Below, piece by piece: positions 52,748 through 61,358 of a stretch of 64,000 nt of DNA. The notes under the pieces are model-generated. The model did not search any database. It was not told the origin of the DNA and saw nothing but the letters and a program-made list of their open reading frames with translations. Source of the DNA: Ruminococcus_G sp050944415 (GTDB taxonomy: Bacteria > Bacillota > Clostridia > Lachnospirales > Lachnospiraceae); the NCBI GenBank assembly GCA_050944415.1, contig JBMNRA010000002.1:1-64000 (forward strand). The letters are read 5' to 3'. The translations under genes and the position numbers were made by a program. Position 1 is the stretch's first letter, and every line of letters starts with the position of its first letter.

Positions 52748-53881
52748 ATGATTTATAAAGATTTTCAGGATGTGAAGCTTTCAGCTCTGGGGATGGGCGC
52801 TATGCGTCTTCCGGTGATCGGAGGCGATGATTCTGTCATTGATGTGAAAGCGGCGGAGGCGATGGTGGAATATGCTATGGAACACGGTATCAATTATTAT
52901 GATACTGCATGGGCTTATCATGGCGGTAATTCTGAAACAGTTCTTGGAAATGCTTTGAAAAAATATCCACGGGAAAAGTTTTTTCTGGCCAATAAATTTC
53001 CCGGCTATGATTTGTCAAATATGGATAAAGTAGAAGAAATTTTTGAAGAGCAGCTGAAAAAATGCCAGGTATCCTACTTCGATTTTTATCTGTTCCATAA
53101 TGTCTGTGAGATGAATATTGACAGCTATCTGGATCCGAAGTATGGAATCTTTGAGTATCTGATTCAGCAGAAGAAAGCAGGGCGAATCCGGCATTTGGGA
53201 TTTTCCGCTCATGGCAGCTATGACGTTATCAGGAGATTTTTGGAGGCTTATGGAAGCGAGATGGAATTTTGCCAGATTCAGCTGAATTATCTGGACTGGA
53301 AATTCCAGGATGCATGTGAAAAAGTTCAGCTGCTGAGCGAATATCGTATACCGGTCTGGGTAATGGAACCGCTGCGGGGAGGCAAGCTTGCTTCACTTGC
53401 ACCGGAATATGAAAGCAGACTGAAAGAACTGCGTCCTCAGGAAACGATACCTGCCTGGGCTTTCCGTTTCCTGCAGAGTGTTCCGGAAGTGACAGTGGTG
53501 CTTTCCGGTATGTCGGATATGAAACAGCTGCAGGCTAATATCAGAACCTTTGAAGAAAATAAGCCGTTAAATCATCAGGAGATGGAAACTCTGCTTTCAA
53601 CCGCGGAGGAGATGGTAAAGAAAATTGCACTTCCCTGTACCGCCTGCCATTACTGTGTCAGTCACTGTCCAAAGGAACTGGACATACCATTTCTGTTGTC
53701 CCTGTACAATGAACATTGCTTTACGGAAGGCGGGTTTATTGCTCCAATGGCTCTTTCGTCGCTGCCGAAGGAAAAGCAGCCGGATGCCTGCATCGGATGC
53801 AGAAGTTGTGAGGCAGTCTGTCCGCAGCAGCTTAAAATATCAGAAGCCATGGCTGATTTTGCAAAGAAACTGGGAAGATAA
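52748..53881 (+). CDS. aldo/keto reductase with two C-terminal [4Fe-4S] motifs
   Basis: This protein of about 377 residues has the aldo/keto reductase barrel with intact catalytic residues (YYDTAWAYHGG for Asp/Tyr, FFLANKF for Lys, FYLFHNV for His) and C-terminal CTACHYCVSHCPKE and CIGCRSCEAVCPQQ motifs. It is the third member of this Fe-S family in the window and closest in layout to the one at 30107. ATG 52748 follows a GAAGAGGTG site. The acetyltransferase gene follows 17 bp downstream. Confidence 0.92.
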   Translation: MIYKDFQDVKLSALGMGAMRLPVIGGDDSVIDVKAAEAMVEYAMEHGINYYDTAWAYHGGNSETVLGNALKKYPREKFFLANKFPGYDLSNMDKVEEIFEEQLKKCQVSYFDFYLFHNVCEMNIDSYLDPKYGIFEYLIQQKKAGRIRHLGFSAHGSYDVIRRFLEAYGSEMEFCQIQLNYLDWKFQDACEKVQLLSEYRIPVWVMEPLRGGKLASLAPEYESRLKELRPQETIPAWAFRFLQSVPEVTVVLSGMSDMKQLQANIRTFEENKPLNHQEMETLLSTAEEMVKKIALPCTACHYCVSHCPKELDIPFLLSLYNEHCFTEGGFIAPMALSSLPKEKQPDACIGCRSCEAVCPQQLKISEAMADFAKKLGR

Positions 53882-53898
53882 TCGGGAGGTGAAATGCT

Positions 53899-54459
53899 TT
53901 GAAAGAAAATAAAGATAAGATTTGCTCCTGGGATGATCCCCAGGAAATGAGGGCTAACAGCCAGCGGGCCATGAAGTTGACGGCCAGATTAAATGGAACG
54001 TATCATGAACCGGAGGAAGTAAGAAAACTTTTTTTTGAATTGATATGTCAGCCGGAAGATGATACTTTCTGTCTGTTTCCGCCGTTCCATACAGATTACG
54101 GGAAAAACATCAGAGTGGGTAAAGATGTGTTCATCAACAGCGGCTGCCATTTTCAGGATCAGGCCGGTATTTTTATCGGAGACGGGGCGCTGATCGGCCA
54201 TAATGTGGTGATGGCGACGCTGAACCATGATGAAGATCCACGGAAACGTCATATACTTCACGGAGAACCCATTGTGTTAAAGGAGAATGTATGGATCGGT
54301 TCCAATGCGACCATCCTCTCAGGGGTGACCATCGGTGAAGGAGCTATTATCGCCGCGGGAAGCGTTGTGACGAAAGACGTGGAGCCCAATACGGTTGTGG
54401 GCGGTGTGCCGGCAAAATTAATAAAAAAGATCAATGTACAGGAGAAAGAATCAGTGTGA
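53899..54459 (+). CDS. sugar O-acetyltransferase (hexapeptide repeat)
   Basis: This 186-residue protein has the left-handed beta-helix fold (NVVMATLNHDEDP with the catalytic His, VWIGSNATILSGVTIGEGA, SVVTKDVEPNTVV). It is of the maltose/galactoside/thiogalactoside acetyltransferase family. The start is TTG at 53899, supported by GGGAGGT (53884-53890) 8 bases upstream; the ATG at 53894 is out of frame. Its stop lies within the terminator stem. It is a distant paralogue of the gene at 39634. Confidence 0.92.
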   Translation: MKENKDKICSWDDPQEMRANSQRAMKLTARLNGTYHEPEEVRKLFFELICQPEDDTFCLFPPFHTDYGKNIRVGKDVFINSGCHFQDQAGIFIGDGALIGHNVVMATLNHDEDPRKRHILHGEPIVLKENVWIGSNATILSGVTIGEGAIIAAGSVVTKDVEPNTVVGGVPAKLIKKINVQEKESV

Positions 54460-54479
54460 AATCATGCTGATTCTTTTTT
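54448..54479 (+). terminator. terminator overlapping the acetyltransferase stop codon
   Basis: GAATCAG (54448-54454) pairs with CTGATTC (54467-54473), followed by TTTTTT. The stem overlaps the last codons of the gene. Confidence 0.8.
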
Positions 54480-54493
54480 GTGCTCTTTTTACG

Positions 54494-54522
54494 TTGAACA
54501 AACGGGAAATTCAGTATATAAT
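54494..54522 (+). promoter_or_regulatory. promoter of the NimA-thioesterase fusion gene
   Basis: TTGAAC (54494-54499) and TATAAT (54517-54522) are separated by 17 bases, 32 bp before the TTG start. Confidence 0.8.
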
Positions 54523-54554
54523 GGGAACAGTACAGACAAAAGGAGGGCAGTATC

Positions 54555-55415
54555 TTGCGCAGAAGAGACAGAGAAATTACAGATTTAGAAGAAATGCGGT
54601 ATGTGTTGGATGCCTGCAAGGTGATTCATATTGGTCTTCATGATGAAGATGATATTTATATTCTTCCCATGAATTATGGCTATATACTGGAAGACGGCCG
54701 TCTGACTTTTTATCTTCACGGCGGTAAGGAAGGAAAGAAACTGGATCTGATCCGCAGGTGTTCCAATGCGGCTTTTGAAATGGATTGTGATCATCAGCTG
54801 ATCGAGGGAAGAATTGCCTGTCAGTATGGTTACGGTTATGCCAGTATTATGGGCAAAGGAACGATAGAAATTGTGGAAGATCCTGAGGAAAAGATAAAAG
54901 CCCTGTCCAATCTGATGGCCTGTCAGACAGGAAAAGAATTTGAGTTTAATGAACGTCTGGTATCCATTGTAACTGTGATAAAACTGACTGTGTCAGAATT
55001 TACCGGCAAAAGGAGACCGACAGGAAAGGATAAAGTGATGAAACCAGGAATTAAAGGAGTACAGACGCTGCAGGTGACACCGGAAAATACGGCGAAAGCC
55101 ATGGGAAGCGGACAGATGGATGTACTGGCTACACCGGCTATGGTGGCGCTGATGGAACAGACCGCATGGATGAGTGTGGAAGATTATATGGAAGAAGGCT
55201 GTCAGACGGTGGGAACCATGCTGCAGATTAAACATATGGCCCCGACGGTAATCGGTGGCACTGTTACCTGTGAAAGTGAACTGACGACGGTGGATAAGCG
55301 GCGTCTGGTATTTCATGTGACAGTAAAGGAAGGCGACCGGGTAATCGGCGAAGGCGAACATGAGCGGTTTATCGTAAATACGGAAAAATTCATGGCGAAA
55401 GCCGGCGGCAAATGA
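54555..55415 (+). CDS. fusion of a NimA-like flavin-binding domain and a FlK-like thioesterase
   Basis: Residues 1-150 match the pyridoxamine-phosphate-oxidase-like NimA/5-nitroimidazole family (MRRRDREITDLEEM, VIHIGLHDEDDIYILPMNYGY, FYLHGGKEGKK). Residues 165-286 match a fluoroacetyl-CoA-thioesterase-like hotdog domain (LATPAMVALMEQTAW, VGTMLQIKHMAPT, VFHVTVKEGDRVIGEG). Each half is about the normal length of a stand-alone protein, so this is a true two-domain fusion. The function may be detoxification. The start is TTG with AGGAGGG 7 bases upstream. A TPR gene follows after 19 bp. Confidence 0.85.
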   Translation: MRRRDREITDLEEMRYVLDACKVIHIGLHDEDDIYILPMNYGYILEDGRLTFYLHGGKEGKKLDLIRRCSNAAFEMDCDHQLIEGRIACQYGYGYASIMGKGTIEIVEDPEEKIKALSNLMACQTGKEFEFNERLVSIVTVIKLTVSEFTGKRRPTGKDKVMKPGIKGVQTLQVTPENTAKAMGSGQMDVLATPAMVALMEQTAWMSVEDYMEEGCQTVGTMLQIKHMAPTVIGGTVTCESELTTVDKRRLVFHVTVKEGDRVIGEGEHERFIVNTEKFMAKAGGK

Positions 55416-55434
55416 GTTGAGAGACGGATATAGT

Positions 55435-56430
55435 ATGGATGAAAGTATTGTAAAAGAGCTGCAGCAGGAAATTGCGGGCGTCTTAAAAGTGAAAAACAAG
55501 CCGGAAGAAAAGCTGGTGTCACTTAGAAAAATCGAAGAGAAATGCAAAGAAAGGATTCCGGCTGAAGAACCTTCCGGCGAAAGACTGCAGATGGTGCTCT
55601 GTGAGATGATGGGGAACCTTTATGTTACGTTGAAGAATCCCGCGGAAGCGGAAAAAAGATACCGTACCATGCTGCAGAAAGGGGCAGCTCTGTATCAGAA
55701 AGATAAAAAAGCGTATGATATTCTGTTTGCTCAGGCTAATCTGAGGATGGGAGTTTTTTATAAGGGACTGATTAAGATTCAGGTGGTGGATGCAAGGCCG
55801 AGAAAACTTAACGAAACACAGAAAAAGGTGTACGATATCAGCGATAAGTTTTTCCGAAATGCCGTTGGCGTCTGCCTGGACAAGATAAAAGCCGGACAGC
55901 TTCATGCAGTGGAGCTTCAGGGGAAATGCATGGAAAATCTTATGGTTTTGAAAGGCGCAGTGGGAGATTATGAAGAGGCGGTGAAAATAGGTGAACAGCT
56001 GATTAAGCTGGGAAAATCTATTTTTCAGGCAACAGATGATGGCCCCCATGCCTTTGAGCTGGCTCAGTGGATGAGTATTCTGGCAAACATATATATGTTC
56101 CAGCGGGAATATGTCAAAGCGCTGGAAATGCTGGAGGATTGCATCTATGTGCTGGAGGACAAGGAAAGTACTTCTCCGACAGCTTTTGGTCTGCGTCTGG
56201 CCAGCTGTAATATTAACCTGGGAAATGCCCGTTATCTGATACCGGAAGAAGAACAGAGTGCGGAAGAAGCCTATCTGAAAGGTATTGAGATCTATGAAAA
56301 GATAAGCCGTGAGAACCCGGGAAGGTTTGAAAAGGATTTAAAACAGGCCTGCATGATTGTGGGCAATTATTACCAGAAAAAAGGCGACAGGGAAAAAGCG
56401 GAGAAATACCTGAGCCGTGCAAAAGACTGA
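55435..56430 (+). CDS. tetratricopeptide-repeat protein
   Basis: This protein of about 331 residues is made of helical repeats throughout, including AEAEKRYRTMLQKGAALYQ, YEEAVKIGEQLIKLGKSIF and VKALEMLEDCIYVLEDK. It is cytoplasmic, with no signal or membrane segment. TPR proteins mediate protein contacts; the partner is not identifiable. ATG 55435 is likely, with TTG 55417 as an alternative because neither has a strong ribosome site. It is co-directional with the fusion gene before it and the flavodoxin after it. Confidence 0.82.
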   Translation: MDESIVKELQQEIAGVLKVKNKPEEKLVSLRKIEEKCKERIPAEEPSGERLQMVLCEMMGNLYVTLKNPAEAEKRYRTMLQKGAALYQKDKKAYDILFAQANLRMGVFYKGLIKIQVVDARPRKLNETQKKVYDISDKFFRNAVGVCLDKIKAGQLHAVELQGKCMENLMVLKGAVGDYEEAVKIGEQLIKLGKSIFQATDDGPHAFELAQWMSILANIYMFQREYVKALEMLEDCIYVLEDKESTSPTAFGLRLASCNINLGNARYLIPEEEQSAEEAYLKGIEIYEKISRENPGRFEKDLKQACMIVGNYYQKKGDREKAEKYLSRAKD

Positions 56431-56453
56431 TGGATAAAAAATGGAGGTGGATT

Positions 56454-56951
56454 ATGAAGTATTCAATGTATTATGCGTCTGTGACAGGAAATACAAAAAT
56501 GCTGGCTGAAACGGTGGAAAAGGTGTTGGAGAATGAGACAAAGACTGAGAAACCGGAAGATGCAGATCTGGTTTTTGTGGGATTCTGGACTAACGAAGGT
56601 ACCGCCAGCGAGGAAGTAAGAAAATATCTGAAAACATTGTACAATCGGAAAGTATTTCTTTTCGGAACGGCGGGCTTCGGTGACAGCAAAACTTATCTGG
56701 ATGGAATTCTGGAGCATGTGGAGGATAATCTGAACGATACCAATGAAGTGGTGGGAACCTTCATGTGTCAGGGGAAAATGCCTCAGGCTGTCCGGGACAA
56801 ATATAATAAACTGAAAGAGGAAGTGCCGAATCAGGGAGCTCATTATGATCTGATGATCTCCAACTTTGACAAAGCGCTTTCCCATCCTGATGAGAACGAT
56901 CTGGAACAGCTGAAAGCCGCTGTTTGTGATACCGTGAAGAAAATAGGATAA
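56454..56951 (+). CDS. flavodoxin family protein
   Basis: This protein of about 165 residues is a short-chain flavodoxin: the FMN phosphate loop is SVTGNTKMLAETV near residue 8, and GFWTNEGTAS and GTAGFGDSKTY supply the isoalloxazine loops. It carries one or two electrons in the cytoplasm. ATG 56454 is used because TGGAGGT lies 7 bases upstream. It resembles the small flavodoxins of gut Clostridia such as BilS, but no bilirubin reductase gene is near. A terminator follows. Confidence 0.9.
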   Translation: MKYSMYYASVTGNTKMLAETVEKVLENETKTEKPEDADLVFVGFWTNEGTASEEVRKYLKTLYNRKVFLFGTAGFGDSKTYLDGILEHVEDNLNDTNEVVGTFMCQGKMPQAVRDKYNKLKEEVPNQGAHYDLMISNFDKALSHPDENDLEQLKAAVCDTVKKIG

Positions 56952-56961
56952 CAAATGAGAA

Positions 56962-56999
56962 ATGCCGTTGTACAGAAAATATGTACAGCGGTATTTTTA
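56962..56999 (+). terminator. terminator after the flavodoxin gene
   Basis: ATGCCGTTGTACA (56962-56974) pairs with TGTACAGCGGTAT (56982-56994) over 13 positions with two G-U pairs, followed by TTTTTAT. Confidence 0.8.
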
Positions 57000-57950
57000 T
57001 ATCCTAATCTGGAAAACTTTTTATCCAGCCATTCACTGCAGAGACTTACCCAGGTGTTGAGATGATGACTGGAGTATTGCAATATTATCTTTTGGATATC
57101 CATAGGAAGGGGCGAGAGATTTCAGAAGCCGGACAGCCCGTCTGACGTCATTGAGTATAAGGGCGAACACGGTAATCCAGTACGGCGCCAAGATAACCGT
57201 CCTGCGCGAAGCGTGCGGCGACACACATTAACTATACGATCACAGGCAGGATCTTAAAAAACGATTTGCTGTTCTGCAGCTTTATTGGAAACATACCATG
57301 AATACAGGATATGTCCGTTTGGTAAGAAGCACGCTGCAGTTGATTTATGGAGAATCCGATTTAACGGACGAAAATATAATGAGAATATCCGCAGCTTACC
57401 GCTCACATATGGAAGATCTGGCTTTTTTGAACATATTTTGTGTCAGGTGTGTCATATCAGAAAAATAATATCTGATAACAGAGGTATCATATCAGTGGAA
57501 ATGGTGGATTTTTGCTTGTGATTAAGGCGGATGCGACTATTAAGCTTGCAACAGTAATGGCTCTTTTCACCATGTGCTTGGCATTCGGCGGAATTCTGAG
57601 CTTGAGGTCTATGTTGATTAAAAAAAAGTGATGTCAACAATTCGAACTAATCGCTATGCCGGGTTGAATATAAATAACAGTATTCGCCTTGCGGTTGGAT
57701 TTACCGATCAGATTCAGGACGAATGGGAGAATACAGATTATGTTGCAATCTACAGATCTACAGATCGTCCCATGTACGAACTTGACTGCCCTGCGGCTTA
57801 ACGGTAAAATGGATGCATAACAGGTGGATGATACCCTGTAGCGGTATTGTGGAGAAACTTAGAAGATTACCATAGGTATAGAGACGCGGTTTTGAAAACT
57901 GCTCCATGCCACCGATGATGGAAACCCTCTGCGAGGATCCCTTTATGGCC
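57000..57950. other. decayed intergenic region without an intact gene
   Basis: About 950 bases hold no convincing full gene. Visible scraps include a short frame at 57298-57468 (MNTGYVRLVRSTLQLIYG, about 56 residues), a membrane-helix-like tail near 57541-57630 (LATVMALFTMCLAFGG, ending KKK), and a 56-residue frame at 57631-57801 starting MSTIRTNRYAGLNINNS. None has a good ribosome site. I read it as the remains of mobile or accessory genes. Confidence 0.55.
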
Positions 57951-57985
57951 ATGTGGACAAAATCAAGGAAAGGAGCGTGGGGAAG

Positions 57986-59701
57986 GTGAAGAAGAAACTT
58001 CCCATTGGCATCGATGGATTTGAAAAAATCAGGACGAATGTTTTTTACTATGTAGATAAAACGTTGTTCATAAAGGAACTGTTACAGAACTGGGGAGAGG
58101 TAAACCTGTTTACCCGCCCCAGACGTTTTGGAAAGACCCTGAATATGAGTATGTTGAAATGCTTTTTTGAGATAGGGAGTGAACCGGCGCTGTTCGAAGG
58201 ACTGAAGATCATGCGGGAAAGAGAACTGTGTGAAAAATATATGGGGAAGTTTCCGGTGATCTCCATCAGCCTGAAAAGCGTAGGCGGTTTAAAATATGAA
58301 ACCGCAGTTACCGCCTTGCGTTGGGTCATTGCGAACGAAGCATGCCGTTTTGGTTTCTTGAATGAGAGTGAACGGCTGGGCCAGAATGATAAAGAATTAT
58401 ATTCGGGGTTAACAGCAGTCAAAGACGGAAAATATACCATGCCCGATGATGCGCTGCTTGACAGTCTTAAGACCCTCTCCCGGTTACTTGAAAAGCATTA
58501 CGGGCAGAAAGCCATCTTGCTGATTGATGAGTATGACGTGCCGCTGGATAAGGCATTTCAGGGAGGATACTATGAGGAGATGGTAAATCTTATTCGAAGT
58601 CTATTTGATAATGGGCTGAAGACTAACGACAGCTTGTATTTTGCTGTACTGACGGGATGTCTGCGGATCTCGAAAGAGAGCATTTTCACAGGGCTGAACA
58701 ATCCGAAAGTACACACGATCGCTGATGTCCGGTATGATGAGTACTTTGGTTTTACCAATGCGGATGTAGATGAACTGCTGGAATTCTATGGCCTGTCAGC
58801 TTACAAAGATACGATTAAGGACTGGTACGATGGGTATCGCTTTGGAGATACAGACGTATATTGCCCCTGGGATGTGATCAATTACTGCGATGAACTGCTG
58901 GCAGATCCCGGTGCGGAGCCGGAAAACTACTGGGCGAATACCAGCGGGAACGACCTGATCCGGCGTTTGCTGAAGAAGGCGAACCAAAGTACGAGAAACG
59001 ATGTCGAACAGCTGATCAACGGCGGAACCATAATCAAACCCATCCGTCAGGAACTGACCTACCGGGAGGTGGAGGATTCCATTGATAATATCTGGAGTGT
59101 GCTATATTCTACCGGTTACCTGGCCTGCCGCAGGAGAGTTCCGGGGAAGAGAATGAAACTGGCATTGCCGAACGGGGAGGTCAGGGAACTGTTCATTGAA
59201 CTGGTAAAAGATTGGTTTGAAGAAACGACCCAGGCAGACTCTGGAAGAGTCAGCCGTTTCTGTGAGGCGTTTCCGGCCGGAGATGCGGATACGATCCAGG
59301 AGATGTTGGGTGATTACCTGTGGGATTCCATCAGTGTGCGAGATACAGCTGTCCGGAGGAACATGAAGGAAAACTTCTACCATGGGATGCTGCTGGGGCT
59401 TTTGCAGAACCAGGACAGTTGGCTGGTAAAATCCAACGCAGAGACGGGGGAAGGATATAGTGATATTTCTATCCAGACGCCGGATAGGGTTGGAATCGTG
59501 ATCGAACTGAAATATGCGGATGACGGAAATCTGGAGAAAGCATGCAGGGAAGCATTAAAGCAGATAGAAGAAAAGAAGTATACACAGGGGCTGAAACGCC
59601 GGAGTATGAAAAAGATTATCAAGTATGGAATCGCTTTTTGTGAAAAAGAGTGTATGGTGGCGATGAAAATTGGCAAGACCGAAGAAGAGACCGAATTATG
59701 A
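57986..59701 (+). CDS. AAA-ATPase-like protein with C-terminal PD-(D/E)XK nuclease domain
   Basis: This protein of about 571 residues belongs to the common gut-bacterial family with an AAA-ATPase-like N-terminal domain (Walker A FTRPRRFGKTLN, Walker B ILLIDEYDVPLD) and a C-terminal PDDEXK_9 nuclease core (VGIVIELKY, where Asp from the preceding strand and E-x-K form the site). Its cellular role is not established, and copies are often numerous and mobile. The start at GTG 57986 (opening KKKLPIGIDGFEKIR) has AAAGGAG 11 bases upstream; GTG 57953 is an alternative. A headless piece of a related copy lies at 60901. Confidence 0.88.
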   Translation: MKKKLPIGIDGFEKIRTNVFYYVDKTLFIKELLQNWGEVNLFTRPRRFGKTLNMSMLKCFFEIGSEPALFEGLKIMRERELCEKYMGKFPVISISLKSVGGLKYETAVTALRWVIANEACRFGFLNESERLGQNDKELYSGLTAVKDGKYTMPDDALLDSLKTLSRLLEKHYGQKAILLIDEYDVPLDKAFQGGYYEEMVNLIRSLFDNGLKTNDSLYFAVLTGCLRISKESIFTGLNNPKVHTIADVRYDEYFGFTNADVDELLEFYGLSAYKDTIKDWYDGYRFGDTDVYCPWDVINYCDELLADPGAEPENYWANTSGNDLIRRLLKKANQSTRNDVEQLINGGTIIKPIRQELTYREVEDSIDNIWSVLYSTGYLACRRRVPGKRMKLALPNGEVRELFIELVKDWFEETTQADSGRVSRFCEAFPAGDADTIQEMLGDYLWDSISVRDTAVRRNMKENFYHGMLLGLLQNQDSWLVKSNAETGEGYSDISIQTPDRVGIVIELKYADDGNLEKACREALKQIEEKKYTQGLKRRSMKKIIKYGIAFCEKECMVAMKIGKTEEETEL

Positions 59702-59720
59702 TCCGGAGCAGGTTATGTAT
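59670..59720 (+). other. possible gene fragment with the opening MARPKKRPNYDPEQVM
   Basis: A TTG-started frame overlapping the nuclease gene reads MARPKKRPNYDPEQVM. This looks like the first residues of a small helix-turn-helix protein found on mobile elements. After about 16 residues it loses sense. It may mark a recombination breakpoint. Confidence 0.25.
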
Positions 59721-59841
59721 AGCAGGTCAACAATATCCAACGCAGGACACGTTGCAATTATATGCGCAGGATGCGCTGCATCCGATGCAGCAAACACGAA
59801 AAAGGGGTGTAAACAGCGGTTAAAATGCGGTAAAATATATA

Positions 59842-59870
59842 TTGACAAATACCCGTTATGTATCTTGTTA
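59842..59870 (+). promoter_or_regulatory. candidate promoter of the AT-rich gene at 59964
   Basis: TTGACA (59842-59847) is followed after 18 bases by TGTTAT (59866-59871), about 93 bp before the start codon. The -10 match is fair rather than strong. Confidence 0.5.
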
Positions 59871-59963
59871 TAACAAATAGGGGAGATGCTCTCAATTTTT
59901 ATTACTGTTTTTGCTACATGCATATGAACAAAAACTGATCATCTCAGACGGGAGGGAACGCCA

Positions 59964-60899
59964 ATGAAAAAGAATATTGGTTATTTGCCTTTAATGGGGC
60001 AGGCAAAGGAAACGATTATTCGAATTTTAACATTTTATATGAAGCCCAGAAGTAAAATAGAGTTTAATAAATTTTTCGATCAATATTTTCCAAAGAAAAG
60101 TGAGGCTACAAAAAGACTAACCCAAAATACATTGGTTAACTACGGGCTCATTGAAGAGATTGAAGACTTTGTATTTGTTACATCAAATTTGGGAAAAAAG
60201 TGGCTGCAGAGTAAATCGGATTTGGAACTTATTCTGATTCTGAATGAACGTATAGAATTTATAGGAGAATTTATTTATGAATTAAGTGAGCATGGAAGGT
60301 TAACAGGCGCTGAATTGATTCAATTGGCAAATGTAAACTATGGAATAAAGTTGCACGATTCTGATTTAACCAGAAGAGCGCAGATTCTTAGAAATACGAA
60401 CATGATAAGTATAAATCGCCGCAAACAATATAAGATAGAAGAAAATGGACGGTTTTTTTTAAGTAAAACAGGTATGCATGATAGGCAGCAAGACGAGGGG
60501 GTTGGGCTAATACAAAAGAATAACTTAGAACAAGACCTCTCTTTTCAGAAAAGTGATGGTATAGAAAAAACAGAAGTTAAGCGTGAAAAAAAGAACAGAG
60601 TAGATGATGAAAAAGAACCAAAAAGAGAATATAAATTTCTATGGAAAAAGATTATGCAGTGTTTGGAAGAAGAATTATACGATTGTAACACAGAATCATC
60701 ACTTAAAATCCTGGATATTTATAGGATGATACGTTCTGGCAATGAGAAATTACAAATCGATCAGAAGGACATAAAAAAAGTTTTGGATTTTTTGGCCTCT
60801 CCTCTTATACAAGGAGTAGAATGTGTAAATCAGGACGAATACTGTGCAATAAGAACAGTAGAGAATATAAAGAAAACAATGCAGTTTTATAGCAATTAA
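59964..60899 (+). CDS. unrecognised AT-rich gene, possible winged-helix protein
   Basis: I do not recognise this 311-residue protein. It is rich in Lys, Glu, Asn and Ile, and its codons are visibly more AT-rich than those of its neighbours, suggesting recent transfer. The first 85 residues look like a winged-helix repeat (ETIIRILTFYMKPRSKIEF, LVNYGLIEEIEDFVFVTS). A second similar unit follows (AELIQLANVNYGIKL, RRAQILRNTNMISINR), then a charged linker (about 185-225) and a third helical unit. There is no membrane segment or visible catalytic motif. An upstream GGAGGGA supports the start. It could be a DNA-binding partner of a lost restriction or defence gene; this is a guess. Confidence 0.7.
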   Translation: MKKNIGYLPLMGQAKETIIRILTFYMKPRSKIEFNKFFDQYFPKKSEATKRLTQNTLVNYGLIEEIEDFVFVTSNLGKKWLQSKSDLELILILNERIEFIGEFIYELSEHGRLTGAELIQLANVNYGIKLHDSDLTRRAQILRNTNMISINRRKQYKIEENGRFFLSKTGMHDRQQDEGVGLIQKNNLEQDLSFQKSDGIEKTEVKREKKNRVDDEKEPKREYKFLWKKIMQCLEEELYDCNTESSLKILDIYRMIRSGNEKLQIDQKDIKKVLDFLASPLIQGVECVNQDEYCAIRTVENIKKTMQFYSN

Positions 60900-60900
60900 G

Positions 60901-61035
60901 AGGAAAAAACTTCTCAGCGGGATTGAAAATTTTGCGGAATTCTCTACAGAGGATTTTTATTATGTAGATAAAACGCTGTTTATAAAAGAACTTTTGCAGA
61001 ATTGGGGCAAGGTAAACCTGTTTTCACAACCTTGA
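60901..61035 (+). pseudogene. headless fragment of a second AAA/PD-(D/E)XK gene
   Basis: This stretch reads KKLLSGIENFAEFSTEDFY and then YVDKTLFIKELLQNWG, closely matching residues 3-40 of the protein at 57986. It has no start codon, stops at 61033-61035, and lacks the whole ATPase and nuclease body. Confidence 0.85.
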
Positions 61036-61150
61036 CTGCCGTATTTCCAGATACATGCAAGGTACTGGCAATGTGTCGTTGGCTATGGCCATCTAACAGT
61101 ATCTGTAAAATTTGTTTTTCTTTGGACAAGTACCAACCGGACGATTCTGA
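61024..61150 (-). pseudogene. remnant of a transposase helix-turn-helix
   Basis: On the minus strand this reads WYLSKEKQILQILLDGHSQR followed by HIASTLHVSGNTAVKVVK, a helix-turn-helix of the kind at the start of IS21/IstA-like transposases. It is out of frame on both sides and lacks a catalytic domain. It begins almost exactly where the nuclease fragment at 60901 stops. Confidence 0.5.
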
Positions 61151-61323
61151 ACCGCCATTCCGGAAGCACCGTAATATTCGACATTCCTGTTATATCCCCT
61201 CTTTATGGGTTGTTTTAACACAGTGAATAATGGGTACAATGCGTATTTCAGCTGCAAACAATGGCTAACAAATAGCTAAAACAAATAGTTTTTGGAAAGC
61301 AGCAGAAAGGTAGGGTAGATGTA

Positions 61324-61352
61324 TTGACAGAAACTCTTTTTTTGTGTTAAAT
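61324..61352 (+). promoter_or_regulatory. promoter of a candidate RNA or speA leader
   Basis: TTGACA (61324-61329) and TTAAAT (61347-61352) are separated by 17 bases. No gene start follows for about 350 bases. Confidence 0.7.
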
Positions 61353-61358
61353 TGTAGG

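Noticed and set aside
56454..56951. BilS of a bilirubin-reduction operon
   Set aside because: Similarity is at the family level only, and no bilR-like reductase or bilQ regulator is adjacent.
57033..57224. Minus-strand frame of 63 codons in the decayed region
   Set aside because: It has no ribosome site and no recognisable similarity; composition alone is not enough to call a gene.
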